From NCBI RefSeq assembly GCF_030272615.1, contig NC_081413.1, positions 332,358,302-332,422,301 on the forward strand: a DNA stretch of 64,000 bases. Direction: 5' to 3'. The notes beneath the pieces were generated by a model. That model ran no database searches, was not told where the DNA came from, and saw only the letters and a list, made by a program, of their open reading frames with translations. The position numbers and the translations under genes were made by a program. Of this stretch, positions 1 to 9,552 are shown piece after piece (the first letter of the stretch is position 1; each line of letters begins with the position of its first letter). Source of the DNA: Cryptomeria japonica (lineage: Eukaryota > Streptophyta > Pinopsida > Cupressales > Cupressaceae).

Positions 1-391
1 TGCAGATATATGTCATCCTTTTCAGCATCTACTTCACAAGAATATCAAGTTCAAATGGGATGATAAGTGTCAACAGGATTTTCAAATACTCAAAGATTAT
101 CTTTTGAATCCACCAATATTTATGCCACCTATTCCAGGAAAACCCTTACAAATTTACACATCAGCCACACAAATAACATTAGGGGAACTCTTGGCGCAAC
201 AAGACAATGAAGGCAAGGAAAGAGAAGTATACTATATTAGTCGCACATTGGTTGGTTATGAGCTTAACTACACACTGATTGAGCGTGCATGTCTTTCTAT
301 AGTTTTTGCCTCGCTGAAATTATGTCATTACATGCTAACTCATAAAACAAAGTTTATTGCAAGGATAGATCCACTCAAACCTTCTAAATAA
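1..391 (+). pseudogene. RT end and RT-linked RNase H of element B (Ty3/gypsy, Tat type)
   Basis: The reading frame starts outside the window and runs through the linker and RNase H domain that follow reverse transcriptase in gypsy pol. Visible landmarks are KFKWDDKCQQDF, the ISRTLVGYELNYT block and HYMLTHKTKF, all shared with the better preserved copy on the minus strand near 13100-13550. The frame breaks just after IDPLKPSK at about 390 through a frameshift or small indel. It is part of element B, whose integrase follows downstream and whose 3' LTR lies at 23588-24321. Upstream RT, protease and gag of B would lie left of the window. Confidence 0.85.
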
Positions 392-1034
392 GACAACACT
401 TACTGGCAGATCAACTAAATGGATTATGATCCTAAGTGAGTTCGACATTGATTACGTGGACATAAAAATAATTAAAGGACAAGCTATTGTAGATCAACTA
501 GCAGATGCATCTATGATTGATGATACTCCCATTGTCTTACAATTCCCGGATGAATCCATTTTCATGGTGACAAATGTAAAGCCTTGGTAATTATATTTTG
601 AGGGTTCATACACGCAACATGGCACAGGAGCGGCTATCCTCTTCATCACACCTCAAGGGGAATCCATTCCTAAGTCATATCAATTGTCATTCCCTTGCAC
701 AAATAAAACAGCAGAATACAAAGCATTAACAACAGGACTACGAATTGCAGTTCAGTGGAAGATCCAAGAACTTCATGTTTTTGGGGACTCTCAACTCGTG
801 ATTCGTCAAGCAAATGATGATTATCAGACTAAAGATAAAAATTTAATGCCTTACAAGAAAATGGTGGATGATTTTAAGCAATATTTCACACAGATAATCT
901 TTGAACAAATTCCAAGGGATAATAATTGAGCTGTAGATGCCATGGCTACCATGGCTTCATTGATTGATATGCCTCAGAATGAGACCCGCTATGAGTTATT
1001 GGTGGATAATATTTTTGTTCCCTCATATGAGATT
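392..1034 (+). pseudogene. Archaeal-type RNase H (aRNH) of element B
   Basis: This second RNase H domain is the hallmark of the Tat lineage of plant Ty3/gypsy elements. Recognisable blocks are YFEGSYTQHG, the AEYKALTTGL helix, HVFGDSQLVIRQA and AVDAMATMAS. The first catalytic position reads E instead of the D present in the copy at 12501-13079 (YFDGS there), so the enzyme would be impaired. In-frame stops occur at KPW-stop-LYF and before AVDAM. Both fit CAA-to-TAA and CGA-to-TGA transitions when compared with the other copy. Confidence 0.8.
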
Positions 1035-2312
1035 ACTCCTGCTGAAATGATGTGTTGTTGGTCTCGATTCTCCTTGGTATGGTACCATTTTCACTTACCT
1101 TCGTGACAATATCCTTCCGCTTCATCTTTCTAATAATCAACGATGTACCTTCATTCGTCAATCCTTTCGATATGTCATTTTAGTCGATACCCTTTATTGT
1201 CGGGGTCTAGATGATACTCTTCTTAGATTTTTAGAAAGTGACAAAGCTCAAATTGCGTTACGTGAGGTTCACAAAGGTATATGTGGTTCTCACTCTAGTG
1301 GTCCAACCTTAGCCAAGAAATTAATGAGGACTGGATACTACTAGCCTACTATGGAAAAAGACTCATATCAGTTTGTTAGAAAGTGTAAGCAATGTCAGAT
1401 TGATGGAGACCTTATTCATGCACTAATGTAGGAGCTTCAGTCAATTGCCATTCCATGGCCCTTTTGCTAGTGGGGAATCGACATTGTAGGTAAGATTCAC
1501 CCTCCCTCTTCCAATGACCATAAATCATTATTACATCCACAAAATATTTTACAAAATGGATTGAAGTTGTTCCTCTCACCCAAGTCACCAGAAAGAAAAT
1601 TGCAACTTTTATCCTTCACTATATCATTTACCAATATGGTGTTCCCCTTTTCATTCTCACAAACAATAGGCGTCCCTTCAAAAATCAAGATGTTTGTGAG
1701 CTTTGTGATCATTTCCATTTACATCATCATTTTTTCACCCCATATTACCCTCAAGGTAATGGTCAAGTTGAGGCATACAAAACTATCCTTAAAATGACAG
1801 TCGATGACAATGGTCGTAACTGGCATATTCAACTCAACCCTACACTTTGAGCCTATCGCACAAGTGTTCACACACCTACTGGAGCTACACCTTATTCACT
1901 TGTCTACAGTACTGAATCTATCTTGCCTATTAAGGTCGAGCTACCTTCCCTATGAGTCTCTTTGCGCAACCTAATCAATGATGAAGATTACAGGGTCTCC
2001 CACTTACAAGATCTGGAATTATTGGATGAGCGTAGACAAATTGCTTTTAATCATCTCAATGCATCTCAACAAAGAATGAGTTGAAGCTACAATCATAAGG
2101 TAAAGCCTCACGTATTTGAGGTGGGTGACTTAGTTCTCAGAGAAAATCCTAAGAATCGGCAAGATAGAGAGAAGAAGGGTAAGTTTGAACCAAATTGGCT
2201 TGGCCCTTACGTCATCACAACAATCTATAGATCAGGTGCATATAAGCTCTCAACACCAGATGGAGAACCTTTGGAGGATCCTATCAACAACATGCACCTT
2301 CACGGGTTTTAA
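1035..2312 (+). pseudogene. Integrase of element B
   Basis: The order is an H2C2 zinc-binding region (REVHKGICGSHSSG and KCKQCQ, about 1260-1400), a catalytic core (WGIDIVGKIHPP at about 1470, then frame-shifted), and the C-terminal part. A separate open stretch at 2121-2312 holds GDLVLRENPKN and ends in EPLEDPINNMHLHGF, the same end as the integrase at 11218. Several stops and at least two frame changes make it non-functional. It is followed by a non-coding spacer and then by the 3' end of the antisense PMD gene of the same element. Confidence 0.85.
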
Positions 2313-4162
2313 ATAGTTTTTTTAGAGTATCCCATTGTCAAAAAAAAATTAAAAATCAAAAAAATCAAAAATACAAAAAAAAATATTAAAATATTAAAAA
2401 AAATCATTACTTGGTGAAAAACCTAGCAAACAGGCGCCTTGTGACACAAAAATATTAAAAAAATTGAATAAGTAAAGAGAAATAAATTCATCCAATAGTG
2501 AAAATCACTTTGGTGGTGCCCTGGGCAAGTACCATGGCGAAAATCGGGATATCGACACCATGTGTAGAGACTTTTCTCCTTCCTCCTTAAAGATTCAATC
2601 TCATCCTTTCACTTTGCAAACACTCACAACCTACCCCTCCATAATAAAATTTACCCATTCCCATCATGGCTTGTTATTGATCTACCTAAGATTTTTTAGG
2701 CATTCATAATAAACCTCTTTTCACCCTTTATTTTCATAATAAATCAGGTCCAATCTGTAACTGGGACAGAATCATGTCTAGTGATGGAAGTGGTACCCTG
2801 AGCATCGCATGTTTTGAGGAGCATCATCTTTTCATACATCCTTTTTGTGCACAGTTTGCAATAAAAGGTCATTTGCATTGCCAATCCACAATAAAGTTTC
2901 ATTCCTCTCCACAATAAAGGTATCAGTTTCATGGATTCGGTCAGTTTCAAATGAGACACAATCAACAATGAGATTTCAACAAATCAAATCTTTTAGCAAA
3001 CTTTGACAACAATAGGGTTTTTCAACATTATCTGTCCTTTATCAAGAAAACAACATTGTGACCAAATCAAACATGTTAACATATGTGGCAAGAAACACAA
3101 ATAACTTCAGGATTATAATTTATGTTGGTGTCAAGTCTTGGTTTTCTTTTGATTTTATCTTTTGGTGACATGTCTTTTAACTTTTATGGGATGTTTCTAA
3201 CTAGATATTTATCTCCAGGATGTCTTTGATGAGAAAGGTGAGGAAGGGGTATGTTCACGTATTTTGTTGTTTGTGGATTGTCTCTTGGTAATGCTATGGC
3301 TCATCCAAGGATATGAGGACGTTATGAGTCTAGTATGAACCAGGGCATTCCTTGTTTGTGACTGCCTGATCTCCATGCAAACGGGCACAATGACTTTCTA
3401 GGTTGAACCTATATTTGGATGGTCATAACTTATTTTCCATAATAAAGCTCAATGATGATAATAGAACAAGAAGCTCTTTCACTTCCATATCATCTACCTT
3501 CCATACCCCTTTTTCCGTTGTCCCTTCATGATTCAATGTAGCCTGCTATCACATGACTGAGTATAATGACACACCAAAAAGATATGCATTTCATATAGCT
3601 TTCACCTACACCGTCACACATTAGCACATGATACACATGCATATAGATATCATGATAGCATCACATCCTGAACACACAACTGATTAGCATCTGATATAAG
3701 TATTTGCATTCTCATGTAAAATATCAAATGACAAAAATATACATCATGCATCTCATCATGTAAACAAATCATAAACATACATCCATTTGAATTTAGCACA
3801 TATAACATTTGCATCATGCATACCATACATACAAAATCCAGAAAAGAACAAAAATATATTGCATTTCATCATGTACATATTTGCATCCATACCATAATCA
3901 TCATAAGCATCATAATAACATATGCATCATAATATAGACTACATCATCATATAGAATCATCACATCACATAATTGTGAAACATATAGAAGCATCACATAA
4001 GAACATATGCATATAATCGTCGCAAAGATGGATCATCTCATATATATATCAAAAATATCAGTGTCATGATACAATGATGTCAAAATATCATATGGCTACA
4101 AAATCACCCGAAGGTGTCTATATCATCATACAAAAACTAATATAGAATGGGATCCTAGAGAG
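2313..4162. other. Non-coding spacer of element B between pol and the antisense PMD gene
   Basis: This 1.85-kb stretch has no supportable gene. It is the inverted counterpart of 9553-11217 in element A: the piece with GGCGCCTTGTGACACAAAAA, the phrase CCTGGGCAAGTACCATGG, and the end with CACCCGAAGGTGTCTA all occur in both. Pol on the plus strand and PMD on the minus strand converge here, so it would hold both 3' ends. The part 3600-4100 is rich in ATCATCACAT and TGCAT words and is low in complexity. Confidence 0.7.
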
Positions 4163-5579
4163 CTATGATGAACTCCCTCCCTTGGAGTCAGTTGGCCTCG
4201 ATGGAATTTGACCACTCAAAGTACCCACTCCTAGATCTCCTCATTTGTCCCATCCTCCTCCTGGTAGTGTGGGTGAACCCATGACCCCACCATTGGAATT
4301 CGTTGTTCTATCCCTGCTTGTAGTGGTAGAGAATGAAGCTCTCCTGTAGCTTACTGCCCTCAACTCTAGAGGTACCATAGTATAGTAAAGGTTCCTCCAG
4401 TAGACTATCTCATCCCCTACCTAAAGACAAAAGGAAAACCCTGATGTGGTATCCCCTGTTGCTACTTCCCCGGCCACTTGTAGTGTCTCCTCTCTAGTTG
4501 TGTATCGTTGGATGGCCTCATCCCTCTCTCTGCATCTCTCCCAACTATTGCCTTAATTTATTCACGTCTCTCTCAAGATCCTCAATCTCATCAACCTATC
4601 CTTTTGTGAGCTCTCACAACACCAACAACTCATCCTCCTCCTCATCTCCCCCCTGCACACCCTCATCCTACCTACCCTGCTATGGGGCATTTTGTCCCTA
4701 TTTCTCATGTACCTATGCCTACCAGGTTGGTACTTTCCCTGTCTCTGCCCTCTCCATATTTGTCCCTGCACCCAGGCTGGAATCTGTAGGACCTAACCTC
4801 CTCTACCCCTCGGTGGCCTCGGTGGTATGCCTCCCTGACCTAAATCTTCACCTCTCTCGCCTCCCTCTACTCTCTCCCTTCCATCCCTGGGTCCACCCCT
4901 GCCTCTAACCATCCTTCGAGCTCCCCCTCTCTTTCATCTCTTCCATCGGCCTCCACCTCCATCCTAATCACCATCCTCCTTATTTGTTGCTAGGATCAGC
5001 TCTGCTAGGTCTATAAGCCTCAAAAATGGGTGGGCTGCAAAGTACACGGCATACTCATCATCCATGCTCACATCTATAACATCTGGCAACATATCCCATG
5101 GCATAGTGACTATCTCCTGAAACTGAGTGACAACTATGTCATATGATAATATTGGCCCCCGGTGGACCTTCTCCCTGTCTATCCAAGCGAACTCACCCAA
5201 ACCCCATGGCATCCTCTGTTGTCTATCGAATTGCCTGCACACCCTATTAATCAAGTGCTTATCTAGTATGTAAGGAGTCCATACAATCATATACGTTCTC
5301 CTGAAACAATAGGGTAGCTCCCTAGCATCCTCCTCCCAAGCCTCGCAATCCAAGTATGGCCTCCATGTGACACTATCAATATCATCTATCACTCGGTGCC
5401 AATAGTCCACCTTCCCAATCCGTGGTTCGGAAGTGATCATGTTGTATAGATGCACATATGCATGTTTGTGACCTCTGAATCTAAAATGAATGGGCCTCGT
5501 CACTATTATATAATCATATGCACATACCTATAATAGTGTCACTCCACACCCCAATCTGCAACCACCAAGGTACACAAAC
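4163..5579 (-). pseudogene. PMD (plant mobile domain, MAIN-like) gene of element B, 3' part of exon 2
   Basis: On the minus strand an open run at 5503-4964 encodes TRPIHFRFRGHKHAYVHLYN, RVIDDIDSVTWRPY, YILDKHLINRVCRQF, RMPWG and VIDVSMDDEYA. These match position for position the PMD gene of element A around 8260-8760. PMD proteins (MAIN and MAIL1 in Arabidopsis) are nuclear silencing-related proteins, and the domain also occurs in transposons. After 4964 the frame runs into a low-complexity Gly/Arg-rich tail with stops and ends in KGGSSS and a TAG at 4163-4165, matching the end of the A copy at 9552. The 5' part is at 21791-23242, separated by the insertion of A. Frame and homology continue across the join, apart from stops. 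Confidence 0.8.
5575..5579. repeat. Left target-site duplication of element A (CAAAC)
   Basis: CAAAC lies directly before the left LTR and again directly after the right LTR at 21791-21795. Five bases is the usual Ty3/gypsy duplication. It fixes the insertion point of A inside the PMD gene of B. Confidence 0.85.
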
Positions 5580-6336
5580 TATATACAACAATGTTGAAAG
5601 ACTAAATGAATTCAACCACAAAACCCTAGCCTAACAACAACAAATATCCACCATAACATATGAAGATTACCTAAGACAATGCAAATCAAATGAAATCACA
5701 AAGATTATACCATCACATGTCCAATAGGGTTTGGATCTCCATTCTTCCTATCTCCATTGATCTTGCTTGATATATTTGCTCTCAGATTTTATGTGTGCAC
5801 AAGAGCTCAACAAAGAACGGAAATGTGGTTGCAAGTAGGATTGCATATGAAAGATCGAATGCTAGGTTGCTTGAATAAAATGCATAGGGTTGATAATGAA
5901 GGAAGAATCTCCTTATATAGAAGACACTATATGAAATGACGGGATAAGATTGAGAGGTGTACAAGATAAATGGTCGGCTATGATTAGAGGGTAGGTAAAG
6001 AAAATAAGAAAATAATGAGAGGGTAGGTAGTGTATGAATTAAGAGATGAATGACATGTGTCATAGGTAGAAAAGGCTAATGAATTAATTAAATAAATAAA
6101 GATTTATTTAATTAATAGAAGAAGTGGGATCAATTAAATAAATAAGATATTTATTTAATTTAAGAAAAGGATAATTTAAATAAATAAATGTATTTGTTTA
6201 AATGAGAAATAAGGCGAGAAGAGGATAAGTGAATTAATTAAATAAATAAAGATTTATTCAATTAATAGAAGAGTTAGGCTAAAATAAATAAATCAACTAT
6301 TTATTTAATTAGACATGACAATTTTAGGTGTCTACA
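5580..6336 (-). repeat. 3' LTR of element A
   Basis: Read on the minus strand it starts TGTAGACACC at 6336 and ends TTGTATATA at 5580. The other LTR ends TTGTAT, then 11 bases, then GTATACA. The shorter end here is explained by deletion between two GTAT repeats plus one substitution. U3 holds several AT-rich palindromic words (TTAATTAAATAAATAAA with TTTATTTAATTAAT) at 6077-6305. A TATATAAG box lies at 5919-5912. Confidence 0.9.
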
Positions 6337-6350
6337 TTTTGTCCCTCTTT
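6337..6350 (-). other. Polypurine tract of element A
   Basis: On the minus strand AAAGAGGGACAAAA abuts the TGTAGACACC start of the 3' LTR. This is the expected primer for plus-strand DNA synthesis. The relative B has AAAGAGGGGCAAAA in the same place (23574-23587). Confidence 0.85.
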
Positions 6351-6562
6351 GAGACAATGCATCTTGTCGCGTTGTTTCAAAGAAGATAAGATGAATTGAT
6401 ACAAAGTTGTCCCAAGATGGGAATGATATTCCCCCTTGAGAGATTGGATGAAAATGTCTAGAAAGATCACAGACAATCTCTCGATAAGAAAGAAAGGCTA
6501 GAATGGACTGACCGGATGGAGTGACAGAGTCACAAGATAAAGAAGACTGGCTCGGGAGATGA

Positions 6563-6594
6563 GGGCTAGGGCTAGGGCTAGGGCAGTCTATAAG
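6563..6594 (+). promoter_or_regulatory. Putative promoter of the antisense PMD gene: G-quadruplex motif plus TATA box
   Basis: Four GGG runs separated by CTA lie at 6563-6583, and TATAAG follows at 6589-6594, about 95 bases before the ATG at 6687. The segment from here to the ATG aligns with the matching minus-strand part of element B (GAAAACATCCT, TCATCCACA, AGAGATC words). The upstream part, back to the polypurine tract, would be the promoter. Promoter activity is inferred from position. Confidence 0.5.
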
Positions 6595-6686
6595 ATAGAC
6601 CATGAGGTGAAAACATCCTCATTGTCATCCACACATCCTAGAGATCAGAGTGTAGAGAGAGAATCGAGCAGCAGTAGTCAGCAGCG

Positions 6687-6752
6687 ATGGCATTGGTTTA
6701 CAAATTCGATTGCATTCGCCGATTTCAGAGGCTAGCAAATATAAGAGAGCCG
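6687..6752 (+). CDS. Exon 1 of the antisense PMD gene, element A
   Basis: This is a 22-codon exon starting at ATG 6687 and ending in AGCCG before a near-ideal 5' splice site GTAAGTA at 6753. It contains FDCIRRFQR, and the equivalent exon of element B (23242-23174) contains FDCILRFQR in the same phase, which supports coding function. The join to exon 2 at 7626 is in phase 0. The gene runs against element transcription, so the intron would stay in the retroelement genomic RNA. Confidence 0.6.
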
Positions 6753-6867
6753 GTAAGTACCGCAAAATCTCCTTGTGCTTTGTTGCAATAAATGTTGTCA
6801 TAAATGCATGCTAGGTAGCGCAATAAATACATTTTAGGATATGTCAAACAAGGTCAAAAAATGCTAA

Positions 6868-7115
6868 GGCGCGTCTGCATGGGTGCCATTAGCTAGGCGC
6901 ATTTGTGTTTGTGCCAGGTATGTCTGTGCAGGAAAAGGCGTCTATGTCCAATGCGAGCGCGTCTGTGTTGTGTAGGCGCATTTCTGCAATGTGGGCATGT
7001 CTATGCAGAGCGGGCGTGTCTGTGTATTTCAGGCGTGTCTGTGCAGAGCAGGCATGTTTATGCAATATGTAAGCGCGTTTATGTCATGAAGGTGCGTTTG
7101 TGTCAAAAATGTGCA
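6868..7115. repeat. Degenerate 20-25 bp repeats with core GCGYGTCTGTG
   Basis: About ten copies of a word such as GGCGTGTCTGTG or GCGCGTCTGTGT occur with irregular spacing. The reverse-complement word CAGACGYG occurs in three other clusters (19240-19470, 20640-20905, 22752-23075). All four lie in element A or B, either in the leader or in the PMD intron. Confidence 0.75.
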
Positions 7116-7131
7116 TTTATGTCTTCTAGGG

Positions 7132-7169
7132 CAATCGACAGTTCTATGATGAACATACGCTGTCGATTG
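7132..7169. other. Perfect 10-bp inverted repeat in the PMD intron
   Basis: CAATCGACAG at 7132-7141 pairs with CTGTCGATTG at 7160-7169 around an 18-base loop. The loop sequence (CTATGATGAACATACG) is kept in element B while the stem bases differ on both sides. Confidence 0.7.
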
Positions 7170-7231
7170 GAAAAGTTGTTGAGAGGATACACTCAAGCAG
7201 GTCCTCTAGGGAAGACTAGGATAGATCGAGG

Positions 7232-7585
7232 CACTTTGTGATGAACAGGGAGTACCAAGACATAGTACTTTGTGATGAATAGGGAGTACTAATATGAGCA
7301 GCACTTTGTGATGAACAGGGAGTGCAAATATGAGCAACACTTTGTGATGAAAGGGAGTGCAACTATGAGCAGCACTTTGTGATGAGCAGGGAGTGCAAAA
7401 ACACGTAGTACTTTGTGATGAACAGGGAGTACCACTAGGATAGAACCAACACTTTATGATGAACAGTGAGTGTCACTAGGATAGAAGCAACACTTTGTGA
7501 TGAACAGTGAGTGTCACTAGGATAGAGTATCATATGATAGATATAAGCACTAGGATAATAAGCAACATTTTGTGATGAACAGTGA
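7232..7585 (+). repeat. Tandem array of about nine 35-42 bp units
   Basis: Units begin CACTTTGTGATGAACAG (with small changes) at about 7232, 7266, 7301, 7338, 7374, 7408, 7450, 7491 and 7563. Two sub-types alternate: GGGAGTACC/GGGAGTGC early and AGTGAGTGTCACTAGGATAG late. The B copy has about three diverged units at 22379-22490, so the array expanded in A or contracted in B. Confidence 0.85.
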
Positions 7586-7625
7586 ATGCCACTTTAACTG
7601 ACACATTTGATTTGCTTGACTGTAG

Positions 7626-9552
7626 GAGTATCTACCTTTGTTGGAGTCATGGGAGAGATTCCCATTGACTCAGAGGTTACGACCAAAGCTGACATTTGAG
7701 GACAGAGTCGCGATTGAGGTTATGCGTTTGAGATTCATTCTGTATGTGCCTGAGTTTCGGGCAAACATGGGATTGCTGACTGCACTTGCTGAGAGATGGC
7801 ACTCTGATACATGCACGTTCCATTTGTCGATGGGTGAGATGATAGTCACCTTGGAGGATGTGTATAGGATTCTGAGGATACCGATCGATGGGGAGTTGAT
7901 ACCCTATGATTGAGATGGAGACAGGGATGCTTTGAGATGAGTGTTTTAGGATCCAGGACTAGAGATTAGGGCTAGACATGTGGCATGGGATACCATGACA
8001 TAGACTGGATTGGCGCTACCAGTGGTACTGGGAGGAGTGATCAATGGGTTCCTGTGTCTGGATAGGGTGACACGAGGGTTGGCTGTGGGCTAGGGGAGCA
8101 CATTGGAGACACTGGTGACACAACATACCAAATATGCCTGGGAACCGTGCATGCTGGCACACTTATATTATGAGCTTCATCAGTTCATATACCATGGATC
8201 CGTAGGATTGGGCTGTGGAGTGACATTATTGTAGGTATGGGCTTATGAGCATCTGTCGGTGACCCGACCGATACATTTCAAAGGCAAGGGCCATGGGCGC
8301 AGTTTTGTTCATTTATATGACATGATTACATCTCAGCCGCAGATCGGGAGACTGGAGCACTGGTGCAGGGTCATCGATGAGATTGACACTGTGGTATAGA
8401 GGCCATACCGAGAGTGCGAGGAGTGGGAGGATGACGTAGTGGAGCTGCCATACACCTTCAGGAGTAGGTATCTGATTGGGCGGATGCCCTATGTACTGGA
8501 GAGGCAGTTGGTGGACAGAGTATGCAGGTAGTTCAGCAGGATTTAGCAGATGCCATGGGGTTTCGGGATGTATGCTCAAACAGTGAGAGATCAGGCACAC
8601 TTTGGGCCGTTGTTATCATATGATCAGGCAGTGATGCAGCTAGTAGAGATGGTGCCCACACCTTGGGATATGTGGCCAGAGATAGAGGATGTCGAGATGG
8701 ATGCAGAGTATACTGCATATTTGGCTGAGCATCCATTTCCTCGACTGACAAATCCAGGGGAGCAGATAGATGGAGATGGTGGGGGGGATGAGGATGATGA
8801 TGGAGATGGCAGAGGTAGAGGCCGACAGAGGAGGCAGGGGATGATAGGAGAGAGGAGAGTGGCTCCATGGAGAGAGGGTGGAGAGGAGAGACAGGCTCAG
8901 GTAGTGAGAGGCCAAGGTGGTTTACCATTACAAATGCCAGCAACACAGGGTCCTAGGAAGGTACAGGGACAGGGACAAGGACAGGGGCAGGGGTAGCCAC
9001 ATGAGCAGCCACAGGTACAGGGGCAGGAGAAGGTACAGGGGAAGGAGCAGCCATAGGTACAGGGGGAGAGGAGGAGGATGAGCTACCTGGAGTTGAGGGA
9101 GGTCTGTCAGGGACAGACAGATGAGCTCCAGGATCTGGAGAGGGAGACAGCTAGGCTCAGGAGACAGCTGAGGGACACAGAGAGGGAGTGGGATTAGGCC
9201 ATTCAACACTATACAAAAGGCTGAGACGGCACTGAGGGTAGGGAGGCAGGCAGTAGAGGAAATAGGAGCTAGTTATGTTTATGTTCTACGAGTCGGGGAG
9301 GAGATAGGCTACTAGAGAGACCTATACTATGGAGTCATGCCACCAGAGCAACGGGATAGGAGCTTCCATAGACCATCGCGGACAGTGACGACCACTGGAG
9401 GGAGGGATAAGAGACAGGTGTCTAGCGGTGGAGTTATGGGTCCTCCACCACCACCAGATAGAGGGGACATGAGAGATGGTCCTAGGGCGAGTCCTTCCAG
9501 GGCTCATCCTCCGTTGAGGCTAGGCGGCTCCGAGGGAGGGAGTTCATCATAG
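7626..9552 (+). pseudogene. Exon 2 of the antisense PMD (MAIN-like) gene, element A
   Basis: The frame from GAG at 7626 starts EYLPLLESWERFPLTQRLR and runs to about 9200 in one frame. It contains typical PMD blocks: RWHSDTCTFHLS, TLEDVYRILRIPIDGELI (7840-7900), LALPVVLGGVINGFL, FVHLYDMITSQPQIG, YVLERQLVDRVCR, QMPWGFGMY and PTPWDMWPEIEDVEMDAEYTAYLAEHPF. A Gly/Gln/Arg-rich tail and a charged helix (ELQDLERETARLRRQLRDTE) follow. The last part, PPPPPDRGDMR to GGSEGGSSS, is in another frame. About ten in-frame stops interrupt it. Where the B copy can be compared (DWEGD, GWGRP, TWRPY, CRQFDRQQRMPW) the stops are W or Q codons changed by a transition. The role of the element-borne protein is unknown. 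Confidence 0.85.

Larger units (their letters stand above)
6753..7625 (+). other. Intron of the antisense PMD gene, element A
   Basis: GT at 6753-6754 (GTAAGTACC) and AG at 7624-7625 (TTGACTGTAG) bound the intron. It holds a cluster of CGCGTCTGTG-like words, a 10-bp perfect inverted repeat and a tandem array of CACTTTGTGATGAACAG units, each listed separately. The B copy has the same three kinds of sequence in the same order. An open frame across 6903-7241 is only the translation of the repeats. Confidence 0.6.

Noticed and set aside
4498-4908. 136-codon plus-strand Ser/Pro-rich frame
   Set aside because: Shadow of the low-complexity Gly/Arg-rich tail of the minus-strand PMD gene of B.
5757-6063. 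Open frames in the A LTRs (also 21207-21513)
   Set aside because: Present twice only because the LTR is duplicated. They span the TATA region and U3 palindromes.
6563-6583. Interstitial telomere repeat
   Set aside because: The unit is GGGCTA, not the plant TTTAGGG, and only three and a half units occur. Better described as a G-quadruplex motif.
6903-7241. 112-codon Cys-rich open frame
   Set aside because: It is the translation of the CGCGTCTGTG repeats and the hairpin in the PMD intron. The matching intron of B is not open.
8313-9209. Minus-strand open frames, Leu/Pro/His-rich
   Set aside because: They are shadows of the plus-strand PMD exon and its Gly/Gln-rich tail.
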